In this document: positions 25,394 to 34,189 of the stretch, in pieces
Layout: each line of letters opens with the position of its first letter
Position numbering within the stretch: position 1 is the stretch's first letter
DNA from: Butyrivibrio sp. FCS014
GTDB taxonomy: Bacteria > Bacillota > Clostridia > Lachnospirales > Lachnospiraceae
Direction: 5' to 3'
DNA length: 64,000 bases
Assembly: GCF_000526935.1 (NCBI RefSeq)
Contig: NZ_JAHA01000013.1
Coordinates: 1 to 64,000, forward strand
Position numbers and translations under genes: made by a program
The notes under the pieces: model-generated
What the model was told of the DNA's origin: nothing
What the model saw: only the letters and a program-made list of their open reading frames with translations
Databases searched by the model: none

Positions 25394-28300
25394 ATGGGTA
25401 TTGATCTAAAGGGTATTGCTTCGAGAATAAAAGGAAGCGGCAAAATAGCAGCAGGAGCCATAGCCGGTACTGCAGTAGTATGCGCTGCGGTGGCTGCGAC
25501 AGCTCTTTTGCCTAAGGAAAAAGCAGATACGGTGGTTGCGGAGATAAAGGACGAAGTGGTTGCGCTTGCCGGCTTCTGGCCGTCATCTTTTACGTCGACA
25601 GATTATATCGAGCCGGAGTTTACGGATGATGAGAGCCGCACCAATAATGCTTTCAATGTAGCGGACTTCGGAGAACAGGGAAACAACGGATGGTTTTACA
25701 GATACGGTTCATCTCAGGATCCCGCAAGATCCAGAAGGATCGAGTCCTTTGATGGGGAGAGATACTATCAGCCGGGCAAGACCGGACTTGAGGTAAAGAG
25801 CAATTTCCTGCACACGGCGGAAGGAACGGCGCCAATCCTTGAGTGGAGGGCAGCAGAAGACGGCGACATAGATGTTAGTCTCACCTATGTTAAGAATGTG
25901 AATAACGACAAGAACCCCTATTATCCCGATGGTGTGACACTCTATGTCTACAAGGGCGAGGAGGCCATTGGCAGGTATGCAGTGGATGCAAAGACCGACT
26001 CTGAAGAGGTAGTGGAGGAGGTGCTCTCCGGCATTCACGTTGATGAGCTCGAGAGCCTTTACTTTGTGGTGGATCCCAACATGAACAACGCCTACGACGG
26101 AGGATCTCTGTACGTGGCAATAAATGAGGCGGGGGTGCAGCATTCAGCGGCAGCTCCTGATAAAACGAGAATAGACAACAACGCATACCTTGCCGACGAC
26201 TTTGGCGTTCAGGGCCATAACGGCTGGACGTACATGTGCGGAAAGAGTCCTGCGGATGCAAGGCTTGTTTCCACCGAAAAGGACGGAGAGTTCATGAATT
26301 CAACATCGCCTTCTCTGTCCATCAGCAGATTCTTTATCCATCCCGCCATCAATGACGCGGCTATGCTTAGCTGGCAGCCGGCTTTTCCCGGTGCGGTGGA
26401 GATCCGTGGCACCTACACCAAGTTCGAGCAGAACGACGGAAATCCCAACTGGCCGGACGGCGTTACGGTTTCAATTTACAAGAATTCTCAAAAGCTCTTT
26501 TCTCAGAAGGTTGCAGCGCCTGCGTCAGGGACAAATGTCATTTCTTTCAGGGAAAAGAGTGTGCCGCTTACCGCAGCGGACAGGCTGTATTTCGTTGTGG
26601 ATGCTGACGGAAACGCCTCTTACGACGGCGGCTCTTTTGACATATCAATCTATGACAGATCAAATGTGGCAAATGAGAACGATGTTGTCATCCCGGGAGA
26701 TGACAGGCGCGAGAACTATGCCGATGTGAAATATGACTTTGGAAAGCAGGGGGATAACGGCTGGTTCTACCAGGAGGGATTCGGCGATGAGCCATTTGGC
26801 TGCTACAACATGCCGCGCTTTGACGAGGGGGAGTACAGATATTTTGACAGCACTTATCTTGAGATAAAAAATGATTTTGTGAACCCCGGAAGAGGCAAGT
26901 CGGCGGTCATAAAGTGGAAGGTGGCAAGAGACGGAATCATAAGGCTAAACGCCTCCTACACAAAGTATAAAAACGAGGATAAAAACCCCGCTTTCCCGGA
27001 TGGAACCAGAGTCACTCTCTACCACAATGAGAAGGCTCTTTTCCGGGAGGAGTTCGAGCCGGATAGAACGCAGGAAATCACAAAACGGATGGATGTTCCA
27101 AAACTTGCGGTCAAAAAAGGCGACTATCTCACTATGGTGATCAATGGCAAAGAGAACAACGCCTATGATGCCGGAAACTATGAGTTTTCAATCTACGATC
27201 TCACGGACGCTACTACTGAGAACGACATAGCGATAAACGAGTATGAGACCAGACAGAATTTTGCGGATGTGAGATTTGATTTTGGAAAGCAGGGAGACAA
27301 CGGCTGGTTCTATCAGGAGGGGCTCAGTGATGCGCCTTTTGATGCCTTCAATATCCGGGGCTATGACGAGGGTGGCGAGCGCTATGCTGACAACAGGGAC
27401 CTGGAGATCAAAAGAGATTTCGTAAACCCCGGAAAGGGCAAATCCGCCGTCATAAAGTGGAAAGTTGCCCAGGACGGCGTCATCCGGATCGATGCTTCTT
27501 ACACCAAGCTCAAAAATGAGGACAAGAATTCCGACTGGCCGGACGGAACCAGGGTCATGCTCTATCGCAACAATGAGCTGCTTGCCTCAGAGGATTTTCT
27601 TCCTGACAGGGAAAAAGAGATAACAAAGCGCCTGGATGTTCCCGGCCTTGATGTTGCAAGAGATGATTACATCACCATGGTCATTAGCGGAAAAGGCAAC
27701 AATGCCTATGATGCAGGTGAGTTCGAGTTTTCCATAAAGGGTCTGTCTGCCCTTACCGGTGAAACCGAGAAGGATGTGATCAATTGGGATAAGGCCCGCA
27801 CCAATAACGCAGACATTCAGGAGGATTTCGGAAAGCAGGGAAATAACGGATGGTGCTTCCAGTACGGCTATTACAACGATCCCTCTTTTGCAGTAAACCT
27901 TCAGACCTATATTGATAAAGATAAGTACACCACCATGGACGGTGTTGAGATAAAGCGGGATTACATCATGCCCGGTAACAAAGGAAGGAATGCCAATGTT
28001 AAGTGGGTTGCCGCAAAGGACGGAAAGATCGACATAATGGCTTCTTACACCAAGCACAGGAACGAGGACAAGAACCCAAGCTGGCCCGACGGTGTGACGG
28101 TATTTCTTTATAAAAACGGTGATGTGCTTAGGCAGGAGGACTTCGCTCCTTTGACAGATACAGAAGTAACAAAAGACCTTTCGGTGGAAGGCGTAGATGT
28201 TCGCGCCGGGGACAGGATCACTCTGGTGGTGGATGGAAAAGAAAATACGGCCTACGACGGAGGAAACTTCAGCTTTGTGATAGAGGATGCCGAGCTTAAG

Positions 28301-29938
28301 ACCATGAAGATGGTTAATGATAGCGGTACAAACCGCGCCAATCTGGCAGCTGACTTTGGGGAGCAGGGAAGCAACGGCTGGTACTACCTTGAAGGCAGGA
28401 GCATAAATAAGGCAGAGGTCCTCACAAAGAAGACGGAGGATGGCAGCGGATACATTTCAAGAAAACAGAAGAACCTTGAGGTAAAGAAGGACGTTGTGCA
28501 GCCAAGGCTCCACGCCGATGCCATGTACAAGTGGGTGGTAGCAGAGGATGGAAAAATCGATATAGAAGGCGAATATGTCAAGTTCGGCCACAACGATCCT
28601 AACGCCTCCTGGCCTGACGGTGTGAGCGTCTGCGTTTACCACAACAGCACGGCACTATATAAAGAGAACTGCAAGTGCTTTAAGGGCGAGGGCAATGACA
28701 ATACAAAAGAGATCAATATAGAGAGTCTGGAAGTTAAGAAGGGCGACATCATCACCTTTGACATCGGCTGCAACAAGAATAATGCCTGGGATGGCGGAAG
28801 GCTCTCCGTCAATATCTATCCGGTAAAAGAAATATCGGAGGGAGGAGACGACAGGTCCAATAAGACAAACCTCTATGAGGCTTTTGGCCAGCAGGGGTCT
28901 GACGGCTGGCGCTACGGAATGTGCGACTGGGACGGAAAGAACTTCGAGGAGCTTGCCTTTGAAGCAGAAAACAGCAGGTATTACAACAACGGAAAGCCCG
29001 AGCTTAAGAGGGATTTTGTTGAGCCCGGAAATGGCAGGAATGCCGCATATGCCTGGGAGGTGGCGCAAACAGGTAAGATCAGGGTTAAGGGAAGCTACAC
29101 CAAGTTTGCTAACAGTGATGACCCTGAGGCCAACGGTGTTTGCATGAGGATATTCGTTGGCGGTGAAGAGAAGAAGTGGATAGGAGGAGATACCCAGGGT
29201 AACTTCGATCATGAGGTTACAGTGGAATTCTCTGAAGAATACTCTGTTCATGCGGGGGATATCGTGATGTTTGCTGTTGATCCGGACGGAAATGACAGCT
29301 ACGACGGCGGAAGGCTAACGGTCTCCATAAACGATGCGGATGCTGCAGCGGAAGAAGATGAGCCTTCAGGTGCGGAAGGCGGATCATCGGAAGGCGGTTC
29401 GACGGAAGGCGGCGAAGCTGAGAATCCCGGCGAGGGTGAAGACGAAGGCAGAAGCAATACAACAAGCCTTGCGGGAGCCTTCGGTGAGCAGGGATCCGAT
29501 GGCTGGACCTACGGAATGTGCGACTGGAACGGCGCAAACTTTGCGGAACTTCCATATGACGCTGACAGTGGAAGATACTTTAATGACGGAAAGCCTGAGC
29601 TTAAGAGCGATTTCGTTGAACCCGGAAACGGCAGGAACGCCGCCTACAGATGGAAAGCAGCAAAGAGCGGTACCATCAGGGTTAGGGGAAGCTACACCAA
29701 GTTTGCCAACAGCGATGACCCTGAGGCCAACGGAACCTGCATGAGAATATTCGTTGGCGGCGAAGAAAAGAAGTGGATAGGAGGAGATACCCAGGGTAAC
29801 TTCGACCATGAGGTTACAGTGGACTTCTATGAAGAATACTTTGTAAATGCCGGAGACATCGTGATGTTTGCGGTTGACCCTGACGGAAACGACAGCTACG
29901 ACGGCGGAAGGCTGGTCGTAGAAATCGAAGGCGAATAA
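25394..29938 (+). CDS. Exported protein of eight tandem beta-sandwich-type modules
   Basis: The protein has 1514 residues. A hydrophobic helix (about 17-40, AAGAIAGTAVVCAAVAATAL) acts as signal or anchor. Eight modules of about 150-190 residues follow, starting near residues 79, 256, 436, 616, 799, 977, 1152 and 1351. Each opens with R-x-N then DFGxQGxNGWxY and closes with AYDGGxxxxxI. Modules 3/4 and 7/8 are very alike even in DNA, suggesting recent duplication. A Gly/Glu/Ser-rich linker (about 1316-1350) precedes module 8. Similar QGxNxWYYGY...YD modules occur next to catalytic domains in secreted polysaccharide enzymes, which suggests carbohydrate binding. No catalytic domain or LPXTG sorting signal is visible. 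Co-transcription with the GH32 lipoprotein suggests it gathers fructan at the surface. Confidence 0.75.
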   Translation: MGIDLKGIASRIKGSGKIAAGAIAGTAVVCAAVAATALLPKEKADTVVAEIKDEVVALAGFWPSSFTSTDYIEPEFTDDESRTNNAFNVADFGEQGNNGWFYRYGSSQDPARSRRIESFDGERYYQPGKTGLEVKSNFLHTAEGTAPILEWRAAEDGDIDVSLTYVKNVNNDKNPYYPDGVTLYVYKGEEAIGRYAVDAKTDSEEVVEEVLSGIHVDELESLYFVVDPNMNNAYDGGSLYVAINEAGVQHSAAAPDKTRIDNNAYLADDFGVQGHNGWTYMCGKSPADARLVSTEKDGEFMNSTSPSLSISRFFIHPAINDAAMLSWQPAFPGAVEIRGTYTKFEQNDGNPNWPDGVTVSIYKNSQKLFSQKVAAPASGTNVISFREKSVPLTAADRLYFVVDADGNASYDGGSFDISIYDRSNVANENDVVIPGDDRRENYADVKYDFGKQGDNGWFYQEGFGDEPFGCYNMPRFDEGEYRYFDSTYLEIKNDFVNPGRGKSAVIKWKVARDGIIRLNASYTKYKNEDKNPAFPDGTRVTLYHNEKALFREEFEPDRTQEITKRMDVPKLAVKKGDYLTMVINGKENNAYDAGNYEFSIYDLTDATTENDIAINEYETRQNFADVRFDFGKQGDNGWFYQEGLSDAPFDAFNIRGYDEGGERYADNRDLEIKRDFVNPGKGKSAVIKWKVAQDGVIRIDASYTKLKNEDKNSDWPDGTRVMLYRNNELLASEDFLPDREKEITKRLDVPGLDVARDDYITMVISGKGNNAYDAGEFEFSIKGLSALTGETEKDVINWDKARTNNADIQEDFGKQGNNGWCFQYGYYNDPSFAVNLQTYIDKDKYTTMDGVEIKRDYIMPGNKGRNANVKWVAAKDGKIDIMASYTKHRNEDKNPSWPDGVTVFLYKNGDVLRQEDFAPLTDTEVTKDLSVEGVDVRAGDRITLVVDGKENTAYDGGNFSFVIEDAELKTMKMVNDSGTNRANLAADFGEQGSNGWYYLEGRSINKAEVLTKKTEDGSGYISRKQKNLEVKKDVVQPRLHADAMYKWVVAEDGKIDIEGEYVKFGHNDPNASWPDGVSVCVYHNSTALYKENCKCFKGEGNDNTKEINIESLEVKKGDIITFDIGCNKNNAWDGGRLSVNIYPVKEISEGGDDRSNKTNLYEAFGQQGSDGWRYGMCDWDGKNFEELAFEAENSRYYNNGKPELKRDFVEPGNGRNAAYAWEVAQTGKIRVKGSYTKFANSDDPEANGVCMRIFVGGEEKKWIGGDTQGNFDHEVTVEFSEEYSVHAGDIVMFAVDPDGNDSYDGGRLTVSINDADAAAEEDEPSGAEGGSSEGGSTEGGEAENPGEGEDEGRSNTTSLAGAFGEQGSDGWTYGMCDWNGANFAELPYDADSGRYFNDGKPELKSDFVEPGNGRNAAYRWKAAKSGTIRVRGSYTKFANSDDPEANGTCMRIFVGGEEKKWIGGDTQGNFDHEVTVDFYEEYFVNAGDIVMFAVDPDGNDSYDGGRLVVEIEGE

Positions 29939-30005
29939 ATGGCTACGGTCTTTGCCAGCCCCGGACCCTTTTTCGTATATAATAATTAGTAAGGAGGGTA
30001 ACGCA

Positions 30006-30806
30006 ATGGCAATGATTGAAACTGTTAAGACAGATGGATTTACCATGGATTATCTAAAATTCGGCCACGGCCCCAACATTTTTGTCATGATCCCCGGGCT
30101 CAGCGTTCAGAGCGTCATGGGTTCTGCAGATGCGGTAGTAGACGGATTTTCACTGGCCCATGAGGATTTTACGATATATCTTTTTGACCGCAGGAACGAG
30201 CTTCCGCCCGTCTACACGGTCTATGATATGGCAAAAGACACAGCGGCTGCCATCAAAGCTCTTGGCCTGACCGACATCTGCCTCTTTGGTGCCTCCCAGG
30301 GCGGCATGATAGCCATGACAATTGCAATTGAGCACCCCGAGCTGGTAAAAAAGCTGGCTCTTGGCTCCACCTCTTCTCATGTGACGAAGGAGCAGGCTGA
30401 TGGCATAGATGAATGGATTGAACTGGCAAAGAAGGGCGACAGAGAAGGCTTGTACTTAAGCTTTGGACAGAAGGTATATCCCCCTGCGGTATTTGAGCAG
30501 TTCAGGGACTATTTCATTGAGACAGCTAAAACGGTCACCGATGAAGAACTTCAGCGCTTTGTGATCCTGGCTTCGGGAATGCACGGCTTCAACGTGACTG
30601 ACAGACTTAAAGACATCAGTTGCCCTGTCCTTACCACCGGTACCTTTGAGGACGAGGTCCTTAATTCCGACTCCACCATGGAGATTGCCCAGGAGCTGGA
30701 TGAAAAGGAGGGGTTCAGGCTGTATATGTATATCGGCTACGGACATGCATCCTTTGATACGGCGCCGGATTACAGGCGGCGTGTGATGGATTTCTTTCTT
30801 AATTAA
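30006..30806 (+). CDS. Alpha/beta-hydrolase
   Basis: This 266-residue cytoplasmic protein has the alpha/beta-hydrolase core with the nucleophile elbow GASQGG (Ser about residue 97), an oxyanion segment near MIPGLSVQS and the C-terminal His in YGHASFD. It belongs to the broad group of esterases, lipases and C-C hydrolases, and no substrate can be named. I chose ATG 30006 because AAGGAGGG lies 7 bases before it; the frame is open to 29952, but that part overlaps the end of the previous gene's 3' region and has no ribosome-binding site. A strong terminator follows. Confidence 0.82.
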   Translation: MAMIETVKTDGFTMDYLKFGHGPNIFVMIPGLSVQSVMGSADAVVDGFSLAHEDFTIYLFDRRNELPPVYTVYDMAKDTAAAIKALGLTDICLFGASQGGMIAMTIAIEHPELVKKLALGSTSSHVTKEQADGIDEWIELAKKGDREGLYLSFGQKVYPPAVFEQFRDYFIETAKTVTDEELQRFVILASGMHGFNVTDRLKDISCPVLTTGTFEDEVLNSDSTMEIAQELDEKEGFRLYMYIGYGHASFDTAPDYRRRVMDFFLN

Positions 30807-30811
30807 AAAAG

Positions 30812-30857
30812 CTTCCATAACTCTATTGGTTTTAGGGGTTATGGAAGTTTTGTTTTT
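30812..30857 (+). terminator. Intrinsic terminator of the alpha/beta-hydrolase gene
   Basis: CTTCCATAAC (30812-30821) pairs with GTTATGGAAG (30838-30847) and is followed by TTTTGTTTTT. The leading A-run makes it work on both strands. Confidence 0.85.
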
Positions 30858-30928
30858 AATAAGGTTTTAATTATCCAAGGGACCACGAAGGTTACCGAAA
30901 TTTTGATAAAATCTTTATAAAGAAAACG

Positions 30929-30974
30929 GCCAAAAGTCGCAAAGTTCAGGAATAAAGCGGCTTTTGGCTTTTTT
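30929..30974 (+). terminator. Second intrinsic terminator upstream of the ATP synthase operon
   Basis: A 12-bp stem (30929-30940 with 30957-30968; arms GCCAAAAGTCGC and GCGGCTTTTGGC) is followed by TTTTTT. It lies 70 bases beyond the first terminator and about 40 bases before the ATP synthase promoter. Confidence 0.75.
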
Positions 30975-31012
30975 GACAAAGGGCATCGCAGTTCAGAATT
31001 GTCTAACATTAG

Positions 31013-31041
31013 TTGAGAAAAGCCCATAAAAAGTGTATTAT
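31013..31041 (+). promoter_or_regulatory. Predicted sigma-A promoter of the ATP synthase operon
   Basis: TTGAGA (31013-31018) and TATTAT (31036-31041) are spaced by 17 bases. Transcription would begin near 31048, about 33 bases before the first ATG. Confidence 0.65.
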
Positions 31042-31080
31042 TATAGTGTTATACTGTATTAGTATGCACAAATAGGGCTA

Positions 31081-31383
31081 ATGAAAGGGGTATCCGTTAA
31101 GAACATGGAAGTAAGAAGCGTGTCCAAACTTATCGGTCAGTTTGCAATGGTAGGCCAGCTGGGTCTGTCGCTGCTGATGCCCCTTCTGATGTGTCTTTTT
31201 GCATGTTACCTTCTGGTAACGAAGCTTTCTGTTGGGGTATGGGTCTACATACCGGGATTTATACTGGGGCTGGGGGCGTCCTGGATGACAGCCTACAAAG
31301 TATATCTGTCAGTGGTCCACAAAGAAGATAAAAAGAAATTAAAACGCGACCCTAACGAGGTCAATTTCAGCAAACATATTTAA
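31081..31383 (+). CDS. AtpZ/AtpI-like small membrane protein (ATPase gene 1 type)
   Basis: This 100-residue protein has two hydrophobic helices (about 30-50 and 55-78), with the MVGQLGLSLLMPLLMC and GFILGLGASWMTAYK segments typical of the AtpQ/AtpZ-like family at the head of ATP synthase operons. These proteins are thought to help c-ring assembly or Mg2+/Ca2+ entry. The start is either ATG 31081 (short spacing to AGGG) or ATG 31105 (12 residues shorter, with AAAGGGG 14 bases upstream). The signal does not decide between them. It is the first gene of the operon. Confidence 0.7.
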   Translation: MKGVSVKNMEVRSVSKLIGQFAMVGQLGLSLLMPLLMCLFACYLLVTKLSVGVWVYIPGFILGLGASWMTAYKVYLSVVHKEDKKKLKRDPNEVNFSKHI

Positions 31384-31402
31384 AGAGGAGCTTTTTGGGA
31401 GT

Positions 31403-31831
31403 ATGAAAATTCAGCCGGCTGTAAAGCAGGAAACGGGGAGATTAGCTATCGGAACAGGTATCGGTGTTCTGATAATGTTCGCAATATTTTTTATCTTACA
31501 CATGGTAATCCCGAAGGATGCGCCATTTGGTTGGTCAGTACCCTTCGATTACAAAGTAATACTGGGAGGAATCGGCGGCTTTATTGTGGCTGTCGGAAAT
31601 TTCTTCTGGATGGCAATGACGGTTCAGAAGGTTACCTCCATAGAGGACGATGCACAGGCCCGCTCTACCATGGGCGTAAGCCTCAGGTACAGGTACATGC
31701 TTCAGATCCTCTGGGTGATCCTTGCAATCGTTGTTCCGATATTCAACTTGGTAGCGGGCATAGTACCGCTATTCATTCCCAGTTTATACATAAAACTACG
31801 CGGTATCATTTCTGCGGGGAAAGGAGGTTGA
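31403..31831 (+). CDS. ATP synthase subunit I-like protein
   Basis: This 142-residue membrane protein has four hydrophobic helices in two pairs (about 16-36, 50-75, 95-115 and 117-135). The layout and place directly before atpB match the ATP synthase I family (AtpI), which aids c-ring assembly in several bacteria, notably for sodium-type rings. Sequence conservation in this family is low, so the call rests largely on operon position. It starts behind AAGAGGAG. Confidence 0.7.
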   Translation: MKIQPAVKQETGRLAIGTGIGVLIMFAIFFILHMVIPKDAPFGWSVPFDYKVILGGIGGFIVAVGNFFWMAMTVQKVTSIEDDAQARSTMGVSLRYRYMLQILWVILAIVVPIFNLVAGIVPLFIPSLYIKLRGIISAGKGG

Positions 31832-31841
31832 AGGCGAAAGC

Positions 31842-32612
31842 ATGAGTCAAAGCTTCGAAGTTGATTATGCGAGGATATACGCCACCATTAAGACCGGAAT
31901 TCCCATTTTAGGGGATCTTCAGATCACTGAAACGCTGATCGTCAGCTGGATAGTGATGATCATCATTACCGGTCTGTGTATATTCCTTACGAGAGATCTC
32001 AAGATCGAGAACATCTCGAAGAGGCAGGCTTTTGCGGAGATGCTGGTTGAGACGGGCAACAACTTTGTTCGTAACAACACAGGCAGTAACAAGTTTGATA
32101 AACTGATACCCTTCGTATCTGCGCTCTTTGCTACGAGCGTTGTATCAAACCTTATAAGTCTTGTGGGACTTAGAAGCCCGACAGCTGATCTGTCGACAGA
32201 AGCAGCCTGGGCCATCGTGGTATTCATCATGATAACGGCCACCAAGATCAAGACCAACGGATTTGGCGGATATTTGAAAGGATTCACGACTCCTATAGCA
32301 GTTATGACACCATTCAATATTCTGTCCGAGTTGGCAACGCCTGTAAGTATGGCTTGCCGTCACTTTGGAAATATCCTTTCCGGAGTAGTTATCGACGGAC
32401 TTATTTACTGGGCACTGGGGCTTGCATCAGCAGCCCTGTTCAAATTGATACCGGGTGTGGTTGGACAGTTCCTGTCCAAGATCCCTATTCTCGGCATCGG
32501 ACTTCCTGCTGTGACCGGAGTGTATTTTGACTGGTTCTCAGGATGCATGCAGGCATTCATTTTCTGTATGCTGACCGTCATGTACATCGCCAACGCGGCA
32601 GAGGAATCGTGA
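31842..32612 (+). CDS. atpB: ATP synthase Fo subunit a
   Basis: Subunit a forms the two half-channels through which the coupling ion reaches the c-ring. The 256-residue protein has five to six membrane helices. The essential arginine of helix 5 sits in MACRHFGNILSGVVI, which matches the LxxRLxxN pattern with His in place of Leu after Arg. Other conserved parts are TPFNILSELATPVSM and the C-terminal YFDWFSGCMQAFIFCMLTVMYI. AAAGGAGG lies 14 bases before ATG 31842, a rather long gap, but no nearer in-frame start exists. Confidence 0.92.
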   Translation: MSQSFEVDYARIYATIKTGIPILGDLQITETLIVSWIVMIIITGLCIFLTRDLKIENISKRQAFAEMLVETGNNFVRNNTGSNKFDKLIPFVSALFATSVVSNLISLVGLRSPTADLSTEAAWAIVVFIMITATKIKTNGFGGYLKGFTTPIAVMTPFNILSELATPVSMACRHFGNILSGVVIDGLIYWALGLASAALFKLIPGVVGQFLSKIPILGIGLPAVTGVYFDWFSGCMQAFIFCMLTVMYIANAAEES

Positions 32613-32640
32613 TTTAGGATTAAAAAAATACTACTACTAA

Positions 32641-32949
<309 letters not shown>

Positions 32950-32955
32950 CAGGGA

Positions 32956-33091
32956 TTCAAAGTCATAAAACTTTCGTGCTTGCACAGGAAAATTTATGAC
33001 CTTGAAGACCGCCCAGGCATGAGGAAGCAGCACGGGAGTGCGGATTCCGAATGACTGCAGGATTGCGAAAGCGAAGCGGAGCAATCCGTGT
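32956..33091 (+). repeat. Structured intergenic element, copy B (atpE-atpF gap)
   Basis: This is the second copy of the element at 4053-4190. Stem 1 is TTCAA (32956-32960), an A.C mismatch, then GTCATAAA (32962-32969), closed by TTTATGAC and TTGAA (32993-33006), with the same GTGCTTGCAC apex. Stem 2 is CAGGCAT/ATGACTG around CACGGGAGTG. Stem 3 is GGATTGC/GCAATCC with a GCGAAAGC tetraloop hairpin. Blocks GAGGAAG, AGTGCGGATTCCGAATG and GCGAAGCGGAGCAATCCGT are shared with copy A, whereas stem bases change in pairs. It ends 28 bases before atpF. Confidence 0.75.
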
Positions 33092-33119
33092 TACTGAAGA
33101 TTTTCAGAGGAGAATACAT

Positions 33120-33617
33120 ATGCAGACACAAGATTTAGTAACCCTTGTGCCCTGGACCTTTATAATTCAGATCATAAACCTCTTCATACAGGTGTATTTC
33201 ATTAAGAAGTTTCTTTTCAAACCTATTAACGAGATCCTCGAGAAGAGAAAAAATCTGGCTGATAAAGAGATAACAGAGGCAAGAGAGGCCAGAAGCGAAG
33301 CTGATTCTTTGAAAGAACAGTATGAGGATAGCCTTACAAATGCCCATGCAGAAGCTGCCAAGATTGTATCCGATGCCCAGAAGGAAGCGGAGAACAAGGC
33401 AGAGACCCTTGTGAGGGAAGCTGAACAGCAGGCAGCTGCCATTAAGGCGAAGGCTACAGCCGATATTGAGCAGGAGAAGAAAAAAGCTATCAACGAGGCC
33501 AAAGATGAAATCGGCGGACTTGCCATGGAAATCGCAGGCAAGGTTGTTGAAAAGGAAATTAACGAATCCGACCACAGGAAGCTCATTGATGACTTCATAA
33601 ACAAGGTCGGAGCATAA
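33120..33617 (+). CDS. atpF: ATP synthase Fo subunit b
   Basis: Subunit b is the peripheral stalk that holds F1 still. The 165-residue protein has one N-terminal membrane helix (about 9-30, VPWTFIIQIINLFIQVYFIKKF) and a long charged coiled coil rich in Ala, Glu and Lys, ending in the delta-binding part. The start at ATG 33120 follows AGAGGAGAA; the frame is open to 33051, but that stretch lies in the structured element and does not resemble subunit b. Length and layout are normal. Confidence 0.93.
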   Translation: MQTQDLVTLVPWTFIIQIINLFIQVYFIKKFLFKPINEILEKRKNLADKEITEAREARSEADSLKEQYEDSLTNAHAEAAKIVSDAQKEAENKAETLVREAEQQAAAIKAKATADIEQEKKKAINEAKDEIGGLAMEIAGKVVEKEINESDHRKLIDDFINKVGA

Positions 33618-33626
33618 GGAGAAATT

Positions 33627-34166
33627 ATGACGAAAGCTGGAGATCTTTATGGGCAGAGCCTGTATGATCTGGCAGCGGAAGAGAACCTTACGGATGATAT
33701 ACTGGGCGAGATGGAGGCAGTAAAGGGAATCTTCAAGGAGAATCCCGATTATGTTGCACTCCTGTCGGAGCCTTCGGTTCCTAAGAACGAGAGACTGCAG
33801 CTGGTGGATGAGTCCTTAGGCAGCAGCCTGACCCCTTATCATCTGAACTTTATCAAGATACTCATAGAAAAAGGACTGCTTCGTGAGTACTCAGCGTGTT
33901 ATAAGAGATTCAGAAAATCTTATAATGAGGCTCACAAGATAGCTGAAGCGGTGGTGACAACCGCAGTTGCACTTTCCGATACACAGCTGTTGCAGCTTAA
34001 AGAGAAACTTGAAAAGATCAGCGGTAAGACAGTTCTGCTGGAGCAGAAAACCGATCCGGACATCTTAGGTGGTGTGAGAGTTGATCTCGAGGGACAGCTC
34101 TTTGACGGATCCATCAAAGGAAGGTTATCCGAGCTTCGCAGAAAAGTCGACGAGACAGTCATCTAG
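33627..34166 (+). CDS. atpH: ATP synthase F1 subunit delta
   Basis: Delta (179 residues) caps the alpha3beta3 head and binds subunit b. The N-terminal helical domain (about 1-105, GQSLYDLAAEENLTDDI) and the C-terminal part with the family ending DPDILGGVRVDLEGQLFDGSI are present. It lies 9 bases behind atpF with AAGGAGAA, in the standard order. Nothing is unusual in it. Confidence 0.93.
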   Translation: MTKAGDLYGQSLYDLAAEENLTDDILGEMEAVKGIFKENPDYVALLSEPSVPKNERLQLVDESLGSSLTPYHLNFIKILIEKGLLREYSACYKRFRKSYNEAHKIAEAVVTTAVALSDTQLLQLKEKLEKISGKTVLLEQKTDPDILGGVRVDLEGQLFDGSIKGRLSELRRKVDETVI

Positions 34167-34189
34167 ACTAATAAACATCGGAGGATGAT

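Noticed and set aside
25394..29938. CRISPR-like or satellite repeat array
   Set aside because: The repetition is at protein-module level in one long ORF with about 540-base periods, so it is a tandem-domain gene.
30839..31027. 62-codon minus-strand ORF in the gap before the ATP synthase operon
   Set aside because: It spans a terminator and the atp promoter, has no ribosome-binding site and no recognisable motif.
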